Below are positions 34,016 through 46,979 of a stretch of 64,000 bases of DNA, in pieces. Source of the DNA: Perognathus longimembris pacificus (lineage: Eukaryota; Chordata; Mammalia; Rodentia; Heteromyidae); NCBI RefSeq assembly GCF_023159225.1, contig NC_063161.1:118833958-118897957 (forward strand), written 5' to 3'. Positions within the stretch are counted from its first letter, which is position 1. Each line of letters starts with the position of its first letter. Under the pieces are notes generated by a model. That model was not told where the DNA came from and searched no databases. It was given only the letters and a program-made list of their open reading frames with translations. A program made the position numbers and the translations under genes.

Positions 34016-37000
34016 GTGAGTAAATGCCACATTTTCCTTTAGGAATTGGTAAATTTTTACCATTATTATTCATTTTTGTTCCCAGAAGGGATTAAAACAA
34101 AAGACTACAAATCTCTTTACTCTATCATAATATGGTATTTTGAGTGTTCCTGTTTATCTTTTGGCTGCCTAATAAGAAAGCAGAAACGGCTGTGGTCATT
34201 ATCTCTAGCCACAGTCATCCTGAAAAACACAAAATAGATGGTCCCAATGGTTTGTTCGTGGGTTAAGTGCCTGTTTATATTTTGGTGAATATTATATCTC
34301 ATTCTCTATTTTCTTTCTAATCAATCTCATTTTTCTCCCTCTCTTTTTCTTCCTTCTATATGCTTTTTCCCTCTTTCATTCCTTTGCTTCCATCTCATAT
34401 CCCAGAAAGACATAGAAGTATAAAAAATTTCTTAGCACTGAGGCATTTAAAGAAAACCAACATGCAACAATTAAGCATCTTGTGTATTAACCCCTACCTT
34501 GAACATAGAGATTGAGAATCCCAAATTAAAACATAAGCCTAAAGATCTAATGGGAGTTTGTCATCCCAGGTTTTAGGCAGGAGTTGATTTTTACTGATGC
34601 CAAGGCAACAATACGCCCACATCATTTTTTTTTATTACTGTTTGGTTGTGTTTAGATGTAGAACTCTAAATTACTAGAAGAAAATTATTAGCTACAAAGG
34701 CAAGAGTGGGAGAGGCTATGACAGTATTGTCTATAAAATTCAGTTTTACTGGACAGCTTCCCTTCTGTTGGTCCCTTGAGCATTCCTGATCCTTTCTAGT
34801 CTGATCATTCCTGACTTCCCACAAACTCATCTATCATCTTCCCTTCTCCTCTCCCACACACATGGTCATGAAACCAATTTAGGTAGCAATCATTATTTTT
34901 CTGGCAATTGAATTATAAAGGAAATCATGCTGCAAAGGCAAATCAGAGCCTGTGAACATCAATATAGACTACTTTAGTCTTTCTAAAAATAAAAAATAGA
35001 TTCATTTCATCAAGAGATAGTATTTAAGGGCAATGTGAAGTAAAGGAATAAATGAGTTATAGTTTAGAAGAAAAGAAATGATAAGTTATCGTATGTGGAT
35101 CCAAGCTCTTTTGTTTATCTTGATAAACCCCATAAAATATAATGCTGACATATCTAAAGATAATATATATGTGTACACTTATACTATTCACATGATTTGT
35201 TTTTCCCCTTAAAATTGGACAGGACTGGGGCTGGGGATATGGCCTAGTGGCAAGAGTGCTTGCCTCGTATACATGAGGCCCTGGGTTCAATTCCCCAGCA
35301 CCACATATACAGAAAATGGACAGAAGTGGTGCTGTGGCTCAAGTGGCAGAGTGCTAGCCTTGAGCAAGAAGAAGCCAGGGACAGTGCTCAGGCCCTGAGT
35401 CCAAGCCCCAGGACTGGCCAAAAAAAAAAAAAAATGGACAGGACTCAGTGCTTGTGTAACAACCCACTCAACACTAGACTTTTGTAAGAAATGACAGAAA
35501 CCAAAGTAAAACTTTCAGGACAAGATTATCACAAATGGGGAAATAACTCTTCATTGTAGAAGTAAGATTTAAAAGAATGTTCATTTTCATGACACTATCA
35601 GTTTTCCATATTTCCTAGTTATGCTAGCTTAGGAGGAAGTTTGTTTGTTTTAAATATTCCAAGAGTTAGTAGGTAAAGCTGAAAATGATATTCATAAATA
35701 ATGAAAACCAATATGAGATTGCTATTTTTCGCCAACAAACATGGTATTAGTAGCATATGTGTAGTTGAAAAAATGTTCTCTGTTATTTCACTTTTGTACT
35801 TGGCATGTAAATCAACAAAAATTAAATACAGTAGTAAGTTGTGCCTTGTTTGTGCTGCAGCTTTTTTTTTTTTTTGCCCTGCATTTCCAGAAGCTGGACT
35901 GATACAAGACTAATCTTAAATATTTAGGAACAAATCAGAACAAGGGTTAGCAATCTGATCCAATCCTAGCTCAAAAGTACTTTGAGAAGAACAGCTGAGA
36001 GACATCTTAAGACTGAACCAGGTGTTCAGTTCTAGGTCTAGACCTTCAAGCTTTTCCTATAACTAAATTTATTCATGTTCTGGAGATATTTCTGCCAGTG
36101 CATGCAAGGCAGCTTAAGGAATGAAGGCTGGAGAAAGGAGATGGAGCACTGTTGCATTCCTTCATTGACATTTGTGATATACCCACTCCAGGACTCCCTT
36201 GATGAGTCCCTGTGCTCTCCTGAGAGGTCCTCCCTGCACAGGGGCACAGTCACAAAATCTGAAATGCACTACAAAATGGGCTCCACGGCCTTCATTTGTG
36301 AGTCACTGTACATTTTATTGAACATCAGCATTTTCTACTCTTTGGTATTCCTTATAGTAGACTTGAGAGTAGACTACACCTAGGACAACCAAGTACAAAC
36401 ATTTTAGATATGGTTTAGTACCTCTCAAGAGTTTAAAATCATCTTTAGCCAGAAGCCCAATGTGTAAAATATGCATGAATATAGCCATTGTGATTGAAAC
36501 TGTATTTAAAGATCCTGAGCCTCAACTAAGTATACATCTTTTGCTGAAGAGTCTCTGGCAAAGCCAGTGGTTCTTATTCAAGGCTGGAAAAACAACTGCT
36601 TTAGGTCACCTTGCCTCACATAGAAAGCAAGTATTCTAAACCACCTCACAATTAGATGAGAACTTGGTTTTCTCTGAGATATGTGTTATAATCATCCTCA
36701 CCCTCAAAAGCCTAACCTCCTTCAATGAAAGATGCTTCATAGACTGATATAGATCATTGACTGTGTTCAGATTTGAATGGTCATGGATCAAGTTCTTTTC
36801 TTTCTTAAGCACTCTGAAATGCCACATAGAGTAATTAAACTAAGTATCAACTATGATTTTAAGAAAAGAAGACTAAAAAGGATAGCCACTGTAGTTCCCA
36901 CTATTTGAGCCCTAACACGTTTGCAGTAAGCAATCAGAAATTATAAGGAAACACAAACTAATACATCGATATAAAGCCACACAGATGCTGAGACAACAAA

Positions 37001-37364
37001 GAAATGTACCTGGATATCTAGGCTGACATCAGTCAAGGCAGAGATCAGTAAAATAAATCTGGCTTAGCCAAAGGACTAGGGCTATAGTGAAGAAGAATGT
37101 CCTAATGAGTTTATTTGATAGTGAAATATTGATAAGGAGCTTGGAAGGCTTGGCTAAAGAGATTTAAAATAATTTTATTACCGTAGAACCTCCTGTATGA
37201 TCTAGCAATTGTTATGTATTTTTTTATATTGTAATTTGAATACTGTATGCTATATTAAGGAAAGATGCTTCTCCCTCATAAAGCTCAAAACTTAGTTGCA
37301 TGAAACATACTTGCATATGGTACCCCTAGGAATATATTTCTTCTTCATGTGTTTAATTATATAG
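34016..37364 (+). other. ADAMTSL1: ADAMTSL1 intron, 3.35 kb
   Basis: GT-AG intron with one clear young SINE (35227-35432) and a pyrimidine-rich patch near 34320-34410. Otherwise I see no repeat, RNA gene or further exon in it. The acceptor side (ttcttcttcatg...atatag) has a weak, purine-interrupted pyrimidine tract. Confidence 0.8.
35227..35432 (+). repeat. IDL-Geo SINE
   Basis: Complete copy from ggggctggggatatggcc to 'caggactggcc' plus a tail of about 14 A. Flanks aaattggacaggact (35212-35226) and aatggacaggact (35433-35445) are the target duplication, with a one-base difference. Confidence 0.97.
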
Positions 37365-37522
37365 ATCTGGAAATCAAAACCCTCCAAGGTGTTAAAAGTG
37401 AAAACAGTCTCAGTTCTACAGGCACCTTTCTTGTGGACAATTCTAGTGTGGACTTCCAGAAATTTCCAGACAAAGAGATACTGAGAATGGCTGGACCACT
37501 GACAGCAGATTTCATTGTCAAG
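37365..37522 (+). CDS. ADAMTSL1: ADAMTSL1 exon: spacer, part 2
   Basis: This 158-bp internal exon has entry phase 1 and exit phase 0. After the split tyrosine it encodes 52 residues starting LEIKTLQGVKSENSLSSTG, then TFLVDNSSVDFQKFPDKEI, and ending GPLTADFIVK. This is the central spacer. NSS in VDNSSVD is an N-glycosylation sequon. The acceptor is tttaattatatag, with few pyrimidines next to the AG, and the donor is CAAG|gtgagc, a strong site. Relative to remembered human sequence, isoleucine, valine and serine replace threonine, threonine and glycine in the first ten residues. The rest appears unchanged, so the exon is under clear constraint. Confidence 0.96.
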
Positions 37523-38959
37523 GTGAGCCTATTGAGGTATCTTATTTTTAATCCCCATCCAGACTGATGGTACTTACAATCTCCTAAAAAAAAAAAAGTT
37601 AGGTCTTGATATGTATTTAGAAAGCCAATTTGTTACCCAAGAAGTGTTTAACTCAAGCATGTTGAGCTAGCTGCATCATGGACTTTATAATAACATAATA
37701 TTTTTTAGATATTTCTTAATATATTATTATTATTAAAATGTCTTCACCTAAGCAACCACCATTTTAGTGAACATATAATTTTAAACTGTTTTTAAACAGC
37801 ATGTTATGATCACTGCTAATATAAGATATCTTCAGTAAACGGGAAATACAGACTGATGATCTATAGACATGGTCAACAAATCATGAATCCAATAGCAAAG
37901 TCTATTTTCTCTTGTACTGGCAATAAGACTAACTTGTTTCCTTCTATCAGTGCTTCCCTGCTCTTTAAGGTAATATAAAACACATTGCTGGAAGCAACAT
38001 GCACATTCTATTGGAAAAATGCACACACTAGGGGAACATTTGGGAATCACAATAAAATAAAACATATTTTTTTCCTTCAGTAGGTCAGGAGGACCTGAAG
38101 GATTTCAGCTGTAAAGCTGTAAAACTTGTAATGTGTCCAGGACTCCATAAATTTTTTCATCATGGGACCTGGAGCCAGAGGACATTTGATTTAAGCAAAG
38201 ACTTGATGACCCCATGGCAGCTGGAAATAAGAATGCGTTTAGGAGACCTGTAATCAACGCAAAGGTTGGATGGAAGAAGGGCTACAGACTGTCCTCTTTC
38301 TCCATCTGCATGGTAGCTTTATTAAATCAGTCCAGATGCCAGTCCCATAAACATGAATAAGAAGCTACAAACAGTTAAAGGTAGCTCATAATAGAAATGA
38401 TGCTGTAAGGAGCTAAATAATTTCCGTTAGCAAGCAAATCCAATAAAAAAGCTAAAATGTATCTTAATTTTTTGAAGTCCTCAGAGTATTGTTGAAAAGA
38501 CCATTTATAACATAATAATTTCCCTAGTGGCCTTGCAAGAGTTAATGCCCATACTGAAAATACAAGGCTCAATTCAGGTAATAGGATGCACCTTTGAATG
38601 GTTTTGTAGCATTGTATAATGCATTTCATCTTTCTAGCTGATTCCCACATATCAACACTTGGATATCCTAAAGGCAAATTGAGCTGAACATATCCAAAAT
38701 GGAACTTGTCTAGCCCCAGAATCATCCCTTATCTTCTTTGTTTCTTATCTACCAAATAGGGAAAAAATGCCATCTACCCAAGCAAGTTAGAAATCTTTCA
38801 TCTCTGATTTCCCCTCTCTCATCTGTCTCCAGGCAGCCATTAATTTTTCCATTCTGCCTCCACATCATTTCTCATGATTGTCCTTTCTTCTCCATCCTTT
38901 CTGCCTGTTAGTTTAGGCCTTTATATTTTCATGCTAAAACTAATACCACGGACTTGTCC

Positions 38960-39425
38960 TTAGTTCCCCAGCCTCTGACCCATTGTCTATGTTATGAGTT
39001 TTCTAAAACCATAAATTGAATTTTCATAATCCTTCAGTTCCTCACTATAACCATTGCTTTAAGATTAAAATGCAAACCCATAACATAGCACTGCTATTAT
39101 TATGCTAACATGGTTTCCTTTCCATTGGTCCTTTGACTTGTCACTCCTGTTCCAGGCAGCTGAATGACTGGCAGGTCCCCCAGCATCTTCCTTCTTATAA
39201 CTCAAAGCCTTTGTGTAATGCACTGTTCTCTAACCGGACCACTCTTCTTTTTAACATCTGTGCCCACTTCATCAATCCCTACTTGCTCTTTGGAATTTCT
39301 TCCTTCCAGAAGTATTCTGTGATTTGACTATTTATATTACATATTTCTGCTCTGTGTTTCTGGAGGGAAGGAACACATTGCATTTGTCTTCCATAAGAAA
39401 AATTCATTAAACGTTAGCAAGTGCT
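38960..39425 (+). repeat. L2-like LINE, diverged
   Basis: 'ataatccttcagttcctcac' and 'gcaaacccataacatagcac', then 'tgttccaggcagctgaatg', 'cacttcatcaatccctac' and 'gcaagtgctagatgaata' run in the order expected of an L2 3' half. No single block is decisive. Confidence 0.4.
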
Positions 39426-40009
39426 AGATGAATACAGAACTCATTTCTCCTGCACACCAGTTATTCAAGAACAAATGCCAGCAATTTGTTTTACCCACCA
39501 ACAAACGGCTTAAAGGAAGTTGAGTGACTCACCTAAGTTCATACATGTACTGAACTAGGACTAAAAATTACATATCTTTTCTCCAGACCCAGAATGAATT
39601 TCAGTATTTATATTACTTTAAGAGTATATTATTTTCTTCAAATACTTCATTAGAAAATATTAGGAATCAAATAAAAAGACATATTGTAAACAATTTTAAA
39701 TGCATTTACACTTTTGAAAATGAGACAAATAATTTAAGATACTGAAATAGATGATTACTCTTTTCCTCCTGCAATTCATAACAAAATAATGTTTTTCAAA
39801 TAGTTTTCCAAAGAAAATAATTGAAAACAAAAGATAGACATTTGATCATCATTTTCCATGATTTGGCTGTTAAAATTAAATACATAGTATGTAATTTATC
39901 TTTTTCTATCGCTAAAACATAGTCTCTTCAGATAGATAGGTAAATAGATTAGATTAGATTTTTTAAAGACTTAAAAGGCAGAATATCCAAGTCTTAAATC
40001 ATTTTTTAT

Positions 40010-40080
40010 CAGTACTGAGTTTTAAATATGGCTTCACACTTCGTAGGCAAGCACAACTCTACCACTGAACCATGCCTGTA
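40010..40080 (-). repeat. ID-like SINE monomer, antisense
   Basis: 'agtactgagttttaaatatgg', 'gtaggcaagcacaactctac', 'cactgaaccatgcctgtag' is the reversed ID pattern with a T run before it. Strongly diverged. Confidence 0.6.
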
Positions 40081-40129
40081 GATATCAAACAATTTCATTA
40101 ATATGAATATTAATATGAATAAGCTTCAT

Positions 40130-41280
40130 TAGAAACACTGAAATCTTTTGTTTTAATTAGCAACATTCCATTATGTATATATGTTTCTTTTATGATTCAT
40201 TAAAATATTCATGGACACAGATTGCTTTTATGTCATGGCTACTAGGAATAAGGCTAGAATGAACATTGAAGTACAGCTTTCTCTACAGTGTACTTATTTC
40301 CTTTTCATATATACCCAGCAATGATGTTTTTTTTCTGTTATCTTTAAGTGCTTACTCAAAGGGGTTTCAATTCAACATGTGAGTGTGAGAGTGGAATGTG
40401 CCTTCATCATAGTCACCCCTTTCATTGTTCTGCTCTATCACTCCCAACCTCACACATGCCTTCAATTTGCTTCATTTCATTTCAAATTGTGTACATTGAA
40501 TACTATGACTGCATTCACCTACCTTTCCTCTCTTCATTTGTCTAACTCTCTTCCTTGAACTCACCCCTCTAGCCATGGCAACACATGTAGAAATGGGGTC
40601 ACTGGTAATTCTACATTTAAGTGTTTGAAGAACCTACATGCTGTTTTTCATAAAGGTTGTACCAATTTACATTCTTGCCATAATAGAAGGGCTTCCTTTT
40701 CTCTACATTTATACCAATGGCTATATTTTGTCTTTTTGTTAATACTCATTCTAACAGGTCTGAGATGATGGCTCACTGCAGTTTCAATTGCAATTCCCTA
40801 AAGATGTTGAGAAGTTTTTCATACCCCTGTTGTTCATTTGTTCATCTTCCTGTATTCATAAACAGCATTGTTAAATGGCAACTCCTTTGTACAATTGCTT
40901 AAAATTATAAATGTCAATCATTTAGCCATTTTAAAATCAAGTTACTTAATATTTAGTATGAGTTGTGTTCCTCATAAATTTGGGACATGAATCCCTTATC
41001 ACATATATGGTTAACCAGTACTCTTTCCCATTCCATGGGCTATCTTCACTCTTGATTGTTCCCTTGGTATGGAAAAACTTTTAAGCTTGAGATGCCTTAT
41101 TTTATCTATTTTTGCTTTTGTTTATTTTGCTTATGGAGTCATATCTCAAAAATCATTGTCATAAAGTTTTCTCAATGTTTTTTTCTAGTATTATTATAAT
41201 TTCAGTATCTACATTTCAGGTCCTATGTTTTTAACTTTTTATTATTATAAAATATTATTTCCCTTGACTACCATATGTCA
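40130..41280 (-). repeat. Ancient L1, antisense, with a nested younger L1 tail
   Basis: 40160-40325 ('ggctactaggaataaggct', 'tagaatgaacattgaagtac') and 40590-41280 ('taaaggttgtaccaatttac', 'tctaacaggtctgagatgat', 'gttaaatggcaactcctttg') follow reversed L1 ORF2 end and onward. Between them 40330-40585 is a separate antisense L1 tail ('ggggtttcaattcaacatgt') that split it. Confidence 0.7.
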
Positions 41281-41284
41281 GTTA

Positions 41285-41411
41285 ATACATATGTATATAT
41301 TTGCATACTACCCAACATATTTACTTATGAGTTTGTAAACTAAATCTAGCTCCCGCATATAAGGGAAACATGGATCCTTTGATTCGCTAGGCCTGACTTA
41401 CTTCACTTAAC
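41285..41411 (-). repeat. Older L1 3' untranslated fragment, antisense
   Basis: 'tgcatactacccaacatatt', 'gtaaactaaatctagctcc', 'gggaaacatggatcctttg' and 'ggcctgacttacttcactt' recur closely at 52560-52670. It joins abruptly to a sense L1 piece at 41412. Confidence 0.7.
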
Positions 41412-42447
41412 AAATGATGCTGGCAACACTGGATATCCACATACAGAAAACTGAAATAGATCTGTATATATCACATTGCACCAGCTTCAATTCAAAATTG
41501 GATTAAAGACCTCAATATAAGGCCTAAAATCATGAAACTATTACAGGAAAGAGAAGGAGGAACATTAGGGCTCGTGGGTCCTACTAGAAACTTTCTCAGA
41601 AAAGAACCAGGAGCACAAAAAATCGACAAAAGACTTGATAAACAGGACTACATCAAACTAGAATGTTACTGCATGGCAAAGGACACAGCCAGCAAGCTGT
41701 GTCAGCCTACAGCCTACAGAATGGGAGAGTATTTTTGTCAGCTACATACCAGATAGTGGCCTAATGTCCAAAATATACAGAGAACTTAAAAAATTAAATC
41801 CCTCCCCCCAAATAACAACCAAATGAATAAATGGGCTAAGAGAGAGATTCTTCTCAGAAGAAGAAGTAAAAATGGCCAAAAGACACATAAAGAAATTCTC
41901 AGCATCTCTGACCATACAGGAAATGCAAATCAAAACATCATTGAGATTCCACCTCACCCCAGTTAGAATAGCCATTATCAAAAAAGTAAAATAAAATAAA
42001 ATAGATGATAGTATATGTGGTCAAAGAGGAACCCTAATACACTGTTGGTGAGAATACAAACTTGTTCAAACCCTCTGGAAAGCAGTGTGGAGGTTCCTCA
42101 AAATATTAAACATAGAACTACACCATAATTCAGCAATTCCACTCCTGGGTGTTTACCCAAAAAAATTACAAACCAGGATATAGTAAATCCACCAGCACAA
42201 CCATGTTTATTACAGCACTGTTTCCCATAGCCAAGGTATAGGATCTTCCCAGACTCCCCAGTAGATGAATGAATCAAGAAAATGTGGTATACATATATAC
42301 ATAATTTTATCCATTAGAAAGAAAGACATTGTACCATTTGTAAAGAAATAGAAAAACTTGGAAAAATTATGTTCAGTAAAGTAAGTCAGGCCCAGAGAAA
42401 CAAAGAATCCATGTATTCCCTATTTTTTATATAATGTGAGTTGATTT
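41412..42447 (+). repeat. L1 ORF2 end, sense, ~1 kb, decayed
   Basis: The plus-strand frame 41532-41756 carries an ORF2-like stretch (MKLLQEREGGTLGLVG, QDYIKLECYCMAKDTASKLC). 'gtgtttacccaaaaaaattac' and 'tgcagcactgtttcccatag'-like text follows. It ends near 'catgtattccctatttttt'. There are several frameshifts. It is the older L1 type rather than the one at 15840. Confidence 0.85.
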
Positions 42448-42744
42448 TTATGTGATGTGTGACATACACCTAATTTCATTCTTCTGCTGTGGAATTTTAT
42501 TCCCAACCTAACATTTATGGTTCTTTATATGGAAAAGACATTTTTGAAACAAAGAGAGATATTTTTCTCTCAGTGAAGTAATTGTTATATAATGCCATTG
42601 GTTCCAAAATAATGTTTTGGTACCTCCTTTTCTGACCATCTTAAAAACTAAATTCTTATCTTGCTTCCTAGACAAGCACTTCTTCCAAAAATTTAAACTT
42701 GATACTTGGCTGTACATATATTTTTGGCAGTGCTAGAATGGTGT

Positions 42745-42960
42745 GCTAGAATAGGTAAGCACTCTGGAATTAGATATATTCTGCTGCTTACTTGATGTGT
42801 GAGCAATAGTGCATTACTTCACCTCCTTGGGCCTGTTTACTCAGATATAAAATGGTATGATAACACTGCCTCATCCCAGTAGAGCCCTAGTGAGAGACTA
42901 AATGAGATAATGTGTACAAAATACACAAAATCAAATTACTGCCTTCTGTATATTTGAAAA
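42745..42960 (+). repeat. MIR SINE
   Basis: 'aagcactctggaattagata', 'gcattacttcacctccttgg', 'gcctgtttactcagatataa', 'aatggtatgataacactgcc', 'actaaatgagataatgtg' are MIR landmarks in order. Confidence 0.8.
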
Positions 42961-43529
42961 CTCTTAACTTTCAGTCAGATCACTCACAATGCTCTCTCTT
43001 CACAGTAGTAGGCAGCTATTTCTCAAGGATAGTTGGAGGCTGATCAATTTCTAACTAGTGTCCAGGTTTAGTCATATGAAAAATTGAAGTAAAAGCTGAC
43101 ACCTGCCAATATATTAATCATTAGGAGTGATCTGGCTACCTGATGGATAATTGGCTGGCTAAGGAAGCACTTTCTCCCTTACCATATCATATCATGGTTT
43201 TGTTTTTTTTTTTTTTTTCTGAAACTAAATGGCTTTTCATACTGAAGGAGTCTTTGTCAAGAATAGATCCATCCTTCTTTACAACCTCCAATTTAGCTCT
43301 TCTTTGTGAAAACACCTTAGATACTTTTGTTCATGTTCTAGTTTTTCCCACTTAAAAAATTTAGGCAGAAATCCAGATTTGATAGAGGGGAACCTAGCTA
43401 TCAGCATAGCAAAATTACCCAACTGAAAACAATGAGAATACAGAAAGCTAAGAATAGTGACTCATGACTCAGGCACTGGTAATTGGAGAGCAGTTCTTTC
43501 CTGAAGAGGACAATTTATAATATGTGTTA

Positions 43530-43766
43530 CTTTTTTAAATTTATTTTTAGTTTTTTCCATTCTTAGGGCTTGAGCTTTGGGCCTGGGCATTATCCCTGAG
43601 CTTCTTTATGCTCAAGGCTAGTGCTCTACCCCTTGAGCCACAGTACCACATTTGGCTTTTTGAGTAGTTTATTGGAGAAAAGAGTCTCATGAACTTTTCT
43701 GTCTGGGCTGGCCTTGAACCTCAACCCTCAGACCTATCTGAGTAGCTAGGATTACCGACATCTAGG
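43530..43766 (-). repeat. B1-Geo dimeric SINE, antisense
   Basis: Reversed Geo ('ttgagctttgggcctggg', 'ctctaccccttgagccacag') followed by reversed linker and B1 ('tgggctggccttgaacctc', 'ctgagtagctaggattac'). The perfect duplication aatatgtgtta lies at 43519-43529 and 43767-43777. Confidence 0.9.
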
Positions 43767-44274
43767 AATATGTGTTAAATTTTTATAGTTAAGGAGTTTG
43801 GTTAGAAAGCTTGGTGTCATCTCATTTTGTTTCATCCAAGTAGCATTATGAAACTGCTAAATATATATAAGGTCTACTTTTTGAAATTCACAGGTAGGTA
43901 ACATTGTATGCTTTTGTAATATATCTGATGTTTTGAAATGTGTACATTGTGAAATAAATTTAAGTTGGTAATAAGTACATTGCATCATATGATTACCATT
44001 TCAATGGTGATAGCATCTCAAAAGCATCCATTTGTTAGTGTCCTAAGAGAGTAGAATGATCATGACTTATACCTGCATCAGTTAGAGTGTGAGACAGTGA
44101 TAAAGTCCTTATATTTGGACACTTGACAGCCTTGAGCACAACCCTATACATAATAATTTAGCGCCATAAAGTTATTTTTATTATGAAAGAACTGATAAGG
44201 AGGACTCTAGAGAGAAATAACATAAGCAAAATAATGAACTCACTTCACCCAGTAAATTTATAAAACTTCCATAT

Positions 44275-45270
44275 ACTTCCATATACTTGATACATAGGGT
44301 AGATGGGCCATTTTTGTACATGATATCTTCCTCTTGTAGCTAACAGTGTCATTTGGGAAATAAAACATGGAATACAGAAGCTTGAAATAATGATGCATGT
44401 AATTGAGCCTTAAAATTTAAAAAGACAGATAGTAAAAGCCATAGATATTTGCAATGGGCTAATGTATTGAGAAAGTTTTTGAGTGATTGTGGGCCATGTG
44501 AGTCCTAGTTAGACTGATATAATTACTCATTTTCCTCACCTGGAGAGTGAGTTTTGTTGCCTACCTTTCCTAAGGCCACATTGGTTTCACCCTACCACTG
44601 TGCCTGTTCTGTTTAACCAGTATTCGAAAGTGGGAAATCAGTCTCATTGTTGTGAAGAAATAAATGAGTTAAGCCACAGGAAAGCAAAGTAGTCAATAAT
44701 AAATAATGATTCATTTTCTTACTCAGCTTTTATAGTGGTTCTACTGCCCTGGGTTGTGGGCAACTTTAGCCATAAGACAGCCCCTCCTCATACACTTTGA
44801 GCTAGAGATCTATAGACTGAACAACGCAGTATCTTCCAAACTGAGGCCAGATGACCTTAGAAGTACTAGAAATCTCTACAAGAAATCTAAATGTAGTTAA
44901 TTGCTGTCAATTCTTATTACTTTTATCTAATAATAAGGAATATTTTCTGATTCCTAATCTTAGTCATTATTTTCAACTGCTGAAATGATCAGGTGTTTCC
45001 AAATGGGATGATTGAATCTGTTCCATCCCAGTATAAAGCAGTCCGTGTTATAGCCCATTCCACTACAGTGTCTTGTTTATTTTTTTAAAATACTTGATTC
45101 ATAGGTCAAATGAGTCGACTACTGCACATATCTGCCTCTCCTACTTTGCAATGTCATTTGGGAAGTAAAACATGAGATACAGAAGTTTGAAATCATGCAC
45201 CATGTAATTGACCACCATAATCAAAAGGATAGATAGTAAAAGCTACAAATATGTTTTTGCCAGATAATGG
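44275..45270 (+). repeat. Pair of diverged ~180-bp direct repeats
   Basis: 44275-44465 and about 45083-45270 share in order 'tacttgat.cata', 'tgtcatttgggaa.taaaa', 'atacagaag.ttgaaat', 'catgtaattga' and 'gatagatagtaaaagc'-type blocks. They may be two copies of one old transposon or an internal duplication. I cannot name the family. Confidence 0.75.
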
Positions 45271-45363
45271 ACAATTGATGGTTGTTTGTAATGATTTTGC
45301 TTCTTTTCATGAAATTCATTAATTGATAGAAGTAACAAATAACATCCTAAAGGAATACTGACA

Positions 45364-45400
45364 GATATATATATATATATATACACATATATATATATTT
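45364..45400. repeat. TA microsatellite
   Basis: Two (TA)n runs split by 'cacat'. Confidence 0.95.
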
Positions 45401-45432
45401 AAAGATGATAATGATGCTAAGCTTAATGATAC

Positions 45433-45930
45433 ATTCTTTTTTAAAATCTTTATTGAAAAAGTGATTGGTGGGGGTGGGATGGGGTTACAGTTACATGAGT
45501 AAGGAAATGAGTACATTTGTTTTTAAATACTGTTACCCCATCCCTCATTTTCTCTTGCTTTCTCCTCCCTACTCCCCTTTCCCCACATACCCCGAACGTT
45601 GTAAGGCTCCTATCCGACATAGTGTTGAGTATCAATGTTGCATTAGTTCATCCTTTGTCCTGCTGTTTCTCTGATTCCCTTTTCCTTCCACAGATTGAAT
45701 GATACAGGACACAAGGTACAGACAACTAAGAGAGTAAAAAAAAAAAAAAAAAAAAAAAACTACATACAGAACATAATAAGAGCCTCTTTTTTCCGACCTT
45801 GGAGTTCATGTTGATACACTTCACTATATATGGTCCTATGTGCTTAGCAATTGGGTTATTAAGATCCCCTGTTAAGAATATCATAGATATTCTAGTTCTT
45901 ACAAATGAGGGAAACCATCATGAATTCATT
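45433..45930 (-). repeat. L1 3' end, antisense, ~0.5 kb
   Basis: 'ggggttacagttacatgag', 'tactgttaccccatccctc' and a C/T-rich block, then 'tggagttcatgttgatacac' and 'cttacaaatgagggaaacca'. A run of about 24 A at 45737-45760 lies inside it. It may be a short slippage expansion. Confidence 0.8.
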
Positions 45931-46765
45931 TGTTTAGCATTGTTTGGACATCATCAGGGTGCCAAACTTTGGAGATGATGCCAAAGAAAGAATGATGAGC
46001 AAGAAAAAATGGTAACTGCCTCCGAGGAGTTGACAGAATATTGAGGAGAAGGGCAATGAAAGAACTATTTTACCCAAAGTAACCCTTCCAAGACACATAG
46101 TGCTATAAGGAGGATTTGATTACTATTGTATTATTGCTATTACATGTTATCAAGGAAGATTTGACTGCTATTGCATTGCTATTGCTATTGCAAGCTCAAA
46201 CAAGAGCATTTAAAATGTTCTTGTAGCCTTTTTGAGGATATACTATCACTACCAACAGCTAAAGAGCCTCAAATAAGTATGTATATGAGACATTTCAGAG
46301 AAGTTTTAAAAAATGCATAATTCCTTGTTTTCCATTTGATTCTCTCCCTAAGGAGGCACCTTGACTTACTTGCACCATGTCCTAGCATTCTAAGGTATGA
46401 CAACCCAATGTCCTGGAGGACTGTCACCAAGTCAGTGCTCACAGATACATAGTAATAGTAAGTTACCGATAGCAACTTTTGTTCACCTGTCCTCATCAGA
46501 GCAATGACTGAACTATGGCCATGGTGAGTTAGAGAGACTCTGACTGCAAATGCCCTGAGATGCCTATGTAGGGCATTGTTAAGACACTCAGTTTGCCAAC
46601 ACTTTGAAGCTTGTAAACTGCCCTTTTCTCAATAGAGAAGAGAAAGATGCTTGTACTGTGCTTTGCATAGGGGAGAAAACCATTTTGTACTTGATGGTGG
46701 TTTCATGTGTTTATAGTTTCTCTATGGTTCCTTTGAAGTTATACAGAATGAATTCTCAACTGTAA

Positions 46766-46767
<2 letters not shown>

Positions 46768-46823
<56 letters not shown>
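46768..46823. repeat. CA microsatellite
   Basis: About 27 uninterrupted CA units. Confidence 0.97.
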
Positions 46824-46826
<3 letters not shown>

Positions 46827-46885
46827 TCTTCCAGTCTTGCCATGACAGTGCAATCCATTGCTCAAGAGAGGGCCCAGTTTTAGTT

Positions 46886-46979
46886 TTCTTTTTACATGTT
46901 TTCCCCATTGCTGGAGGTCAAACCCAGGCCTTTTTACATGCTACATAAGCGCTCTATCACTACTTCTACCTCCAGCCCC
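46886..46979 (-). repeat. ID-like SINE monomer, antisense
   Basis: 'attgctggaggtcaaaccc', 'gctacataagcgctctatca' and 'ctacctccagccccttc' form a reversed ID element (tRNA-Ala type) with a T-rich tail to the left and no Geo module. Confidence 0.85.

Noticed and set aside
41285..42447. Single L1 with inverted 5' part by twin priming
   Set aside because: The antisense part is 3' untranslated sequence and the sense part is ORF2, the wrong order for twin priming. Two separate insertions fit better.
42725..42775. Intronic microRNA (human ADAMTSL1 hosts mir-3152)
   Set aside because: 'gtgtgctagaatagg' is only loosely similar, no matching opposite arm is nearby and the site overlaps a MIR SINE. No hairpin was supported elsewhere.
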